A stretch of 48,219 nucleotides of DNA from DATGYC01 sp035298385 (GTDB taxonomy: Bacteria > Bacillota > Sulfobacillia > Symbiobacteriales > Symbiobacteriaceae): assembly GCA_035298385.1 (NCBI GenBank), contig DATGYC010000097.1, positions 1 through 48,219 on the forward strand, read 5' to 3'. Shown piece by piece: positions 47,757 through 48,219 of this stretch. The stretch's first letter is position 1. Every line of letters starts with the position of its first letter. The translations under genes were made by a program, and so were the position numbers. A model generated the notes under the pieces. The model was not told the DNA's origin and did not search any database. It saw only the letters and a list, made by a program, of their open reading frames with translations.

Positions 47757-48219
47757 CTACCGACGCGGATCAAACCTCTTCAACAACAGCGAGTTCGTCA
47801 CCACCGAGACCGAACTAAACGCCATCGCCGCACCCGCCAGCATCGGCGTCAGCAGCCCCAGCGCCGCCAGGGGGATCCCCGCCACGTTGTAGGCGAAGGC
47901 CCAGAAGAGGTTCTGCCGGATCTTGCGCATCGTCGCCCGACTCAGCTTCAGCGCCGCCGGGATCGCCCGCAGGTCCCCCGAGATCAGCGTCACATCCGCC
48001 GCCTCGATCGCCACATCCGTCCCGGTGCCGATCGCCATGCCCAGGTCAGCTAGAGCGAGGGCGGGAGCGTCGTTGATCCCGTCGCCCACCATCGCCACCA
48101 CCAACCCGCGATCCTTCAGCTTGGCAACCTCCGCCGCCTTCTGGTCCGGTAGGACCTCCGCCAGGACCTGATCGATCCCGACCTGGCGAGCGATCGCCTG
48201 CGCCGTCCGTACGTTGTCA
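47757..48219 (-). CDS. copA: P1B-type copper-transporting ATPase, C-terminal part
   Basis: The visible 153 residues are the end of a heavy-metal P-type ATPase: DNVRTAQAIARQVGID, VLPDQKAAEV, the hinge GDGINDAPALALADLGMAIG and the last two membrane segments with YNVAGIPLAALGLL and MAFSSVSVVTNSL, a Cu(I)-type M7/M8 pattern (YN and MxxSS). The stop is at 47757; the start lies beyond the window. It pumps Cu(I) out of the cytoplasm and probably works with copZ. Confidence 0.93.
   Translation of the reverse strand, partial: DNVRTAQAIARQVGIDQVLAEVLPDQKAAEVAKLKDRGLVVAMVGDGINDAPALALADLGMAIGTGTDVAIEAADVTLISGDLRAIPAALKLSRATMRKIRQNLFWAFAYNVAGIPLAALGLLTPMLAGAAMAFSSVSVVTNSLLLKRFDPRR

Overview
The window reads as chromosome of a high-GC, spore-forming member of the Firmicutes (Bacillota). 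The evidence is a SigI/RsgI pair, a YunB-type sporulation protein, MutS2 with a C-terminal Smr domain, DUF1054 (YktB) and DUF421 (YetF) proteins, three T-box elements, an L20-type leader on infC-rpmI-rplT, strong AGGAGG-like ribosome sites and frequent GTG/TTG starts. A Symbiobacterium-like lineage would fit, but the sequence alone does not fix the genus. The window looks like core chromosome: no insertion sequence, phage or CRISPR array was found. Most genes lie on the minus strand.

Layout: 1-175 is the start of a secreted protein cut by the window edge. 323-4577 holds ruvC-ruvA-ruvB and sigI-rsgI. 4772-5662 is an LCP cell-wall enzyme. 5710-10185 carries two JAMM (M67) metallopeptidases, nadE and two M20 amidohydrolases. 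10258-12249 has a beta-lactamase-fold hydrolase and a VanW protein. 12372-14876 has cysK and two overlapping E1-like genes. 15010-17408 has yunB and T-box-controlled tyrS. 17514-21836 (plus strand) has a class A PBP, a 74-residue unknown and a YwfO-like HD protein. 21876-28245 has a two-component system, mutS2, a DUF421 protein, a PolX-like HhH fragment and a glycosyltransferase. 28304-30739 is an ABC-F gene behind an apparent attenuator. Then follow tRNA-Gly(CCC), a ferritin-like protein, pheS-pheT behind a T-box, a SpoU-type methyltransferase, a Ktr potassium system with two RCK subunits, a GxxExxY gene inside an inverted-repeat element, infC-rpmI-rplT, a Crp/Fnr regulator, an EamA transporter, proC behind an unusually short T-box, a DUF1054 protein, and a copper region (cupredoxin lipoprotein, sensor kinase, copZ, copA) that runs off the right end.

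Points that stand out: (i) two adjacent E1-like proteins look like complementary halves of an obligate heterodimer, one keeping the adenylation site and catalytic Cys, the other keeping the N-terminal Arg arm. They sit beside cysK and within 9 kb of two JAMM peptidases, the parts list of a CysO/Mec-type sulfur-carrier pathway minus the carrier. (ii) Three inverted-repeat elements built of 9-bp GCGGATTAC-like units; one encloses the GxxExxY nuclease-fold gene and two are empty. (iii) A 12-codon leader ORF, a competing hairpin and a terminator precede the ABC-F gene. (iv) The proC T-box appears to lack Stem I. (v) The palindrome GGGCGCCC occurs about sixty times, far above chance. (vi) PolX is reduced to its HhH domain at its ancestral position near mutS2.
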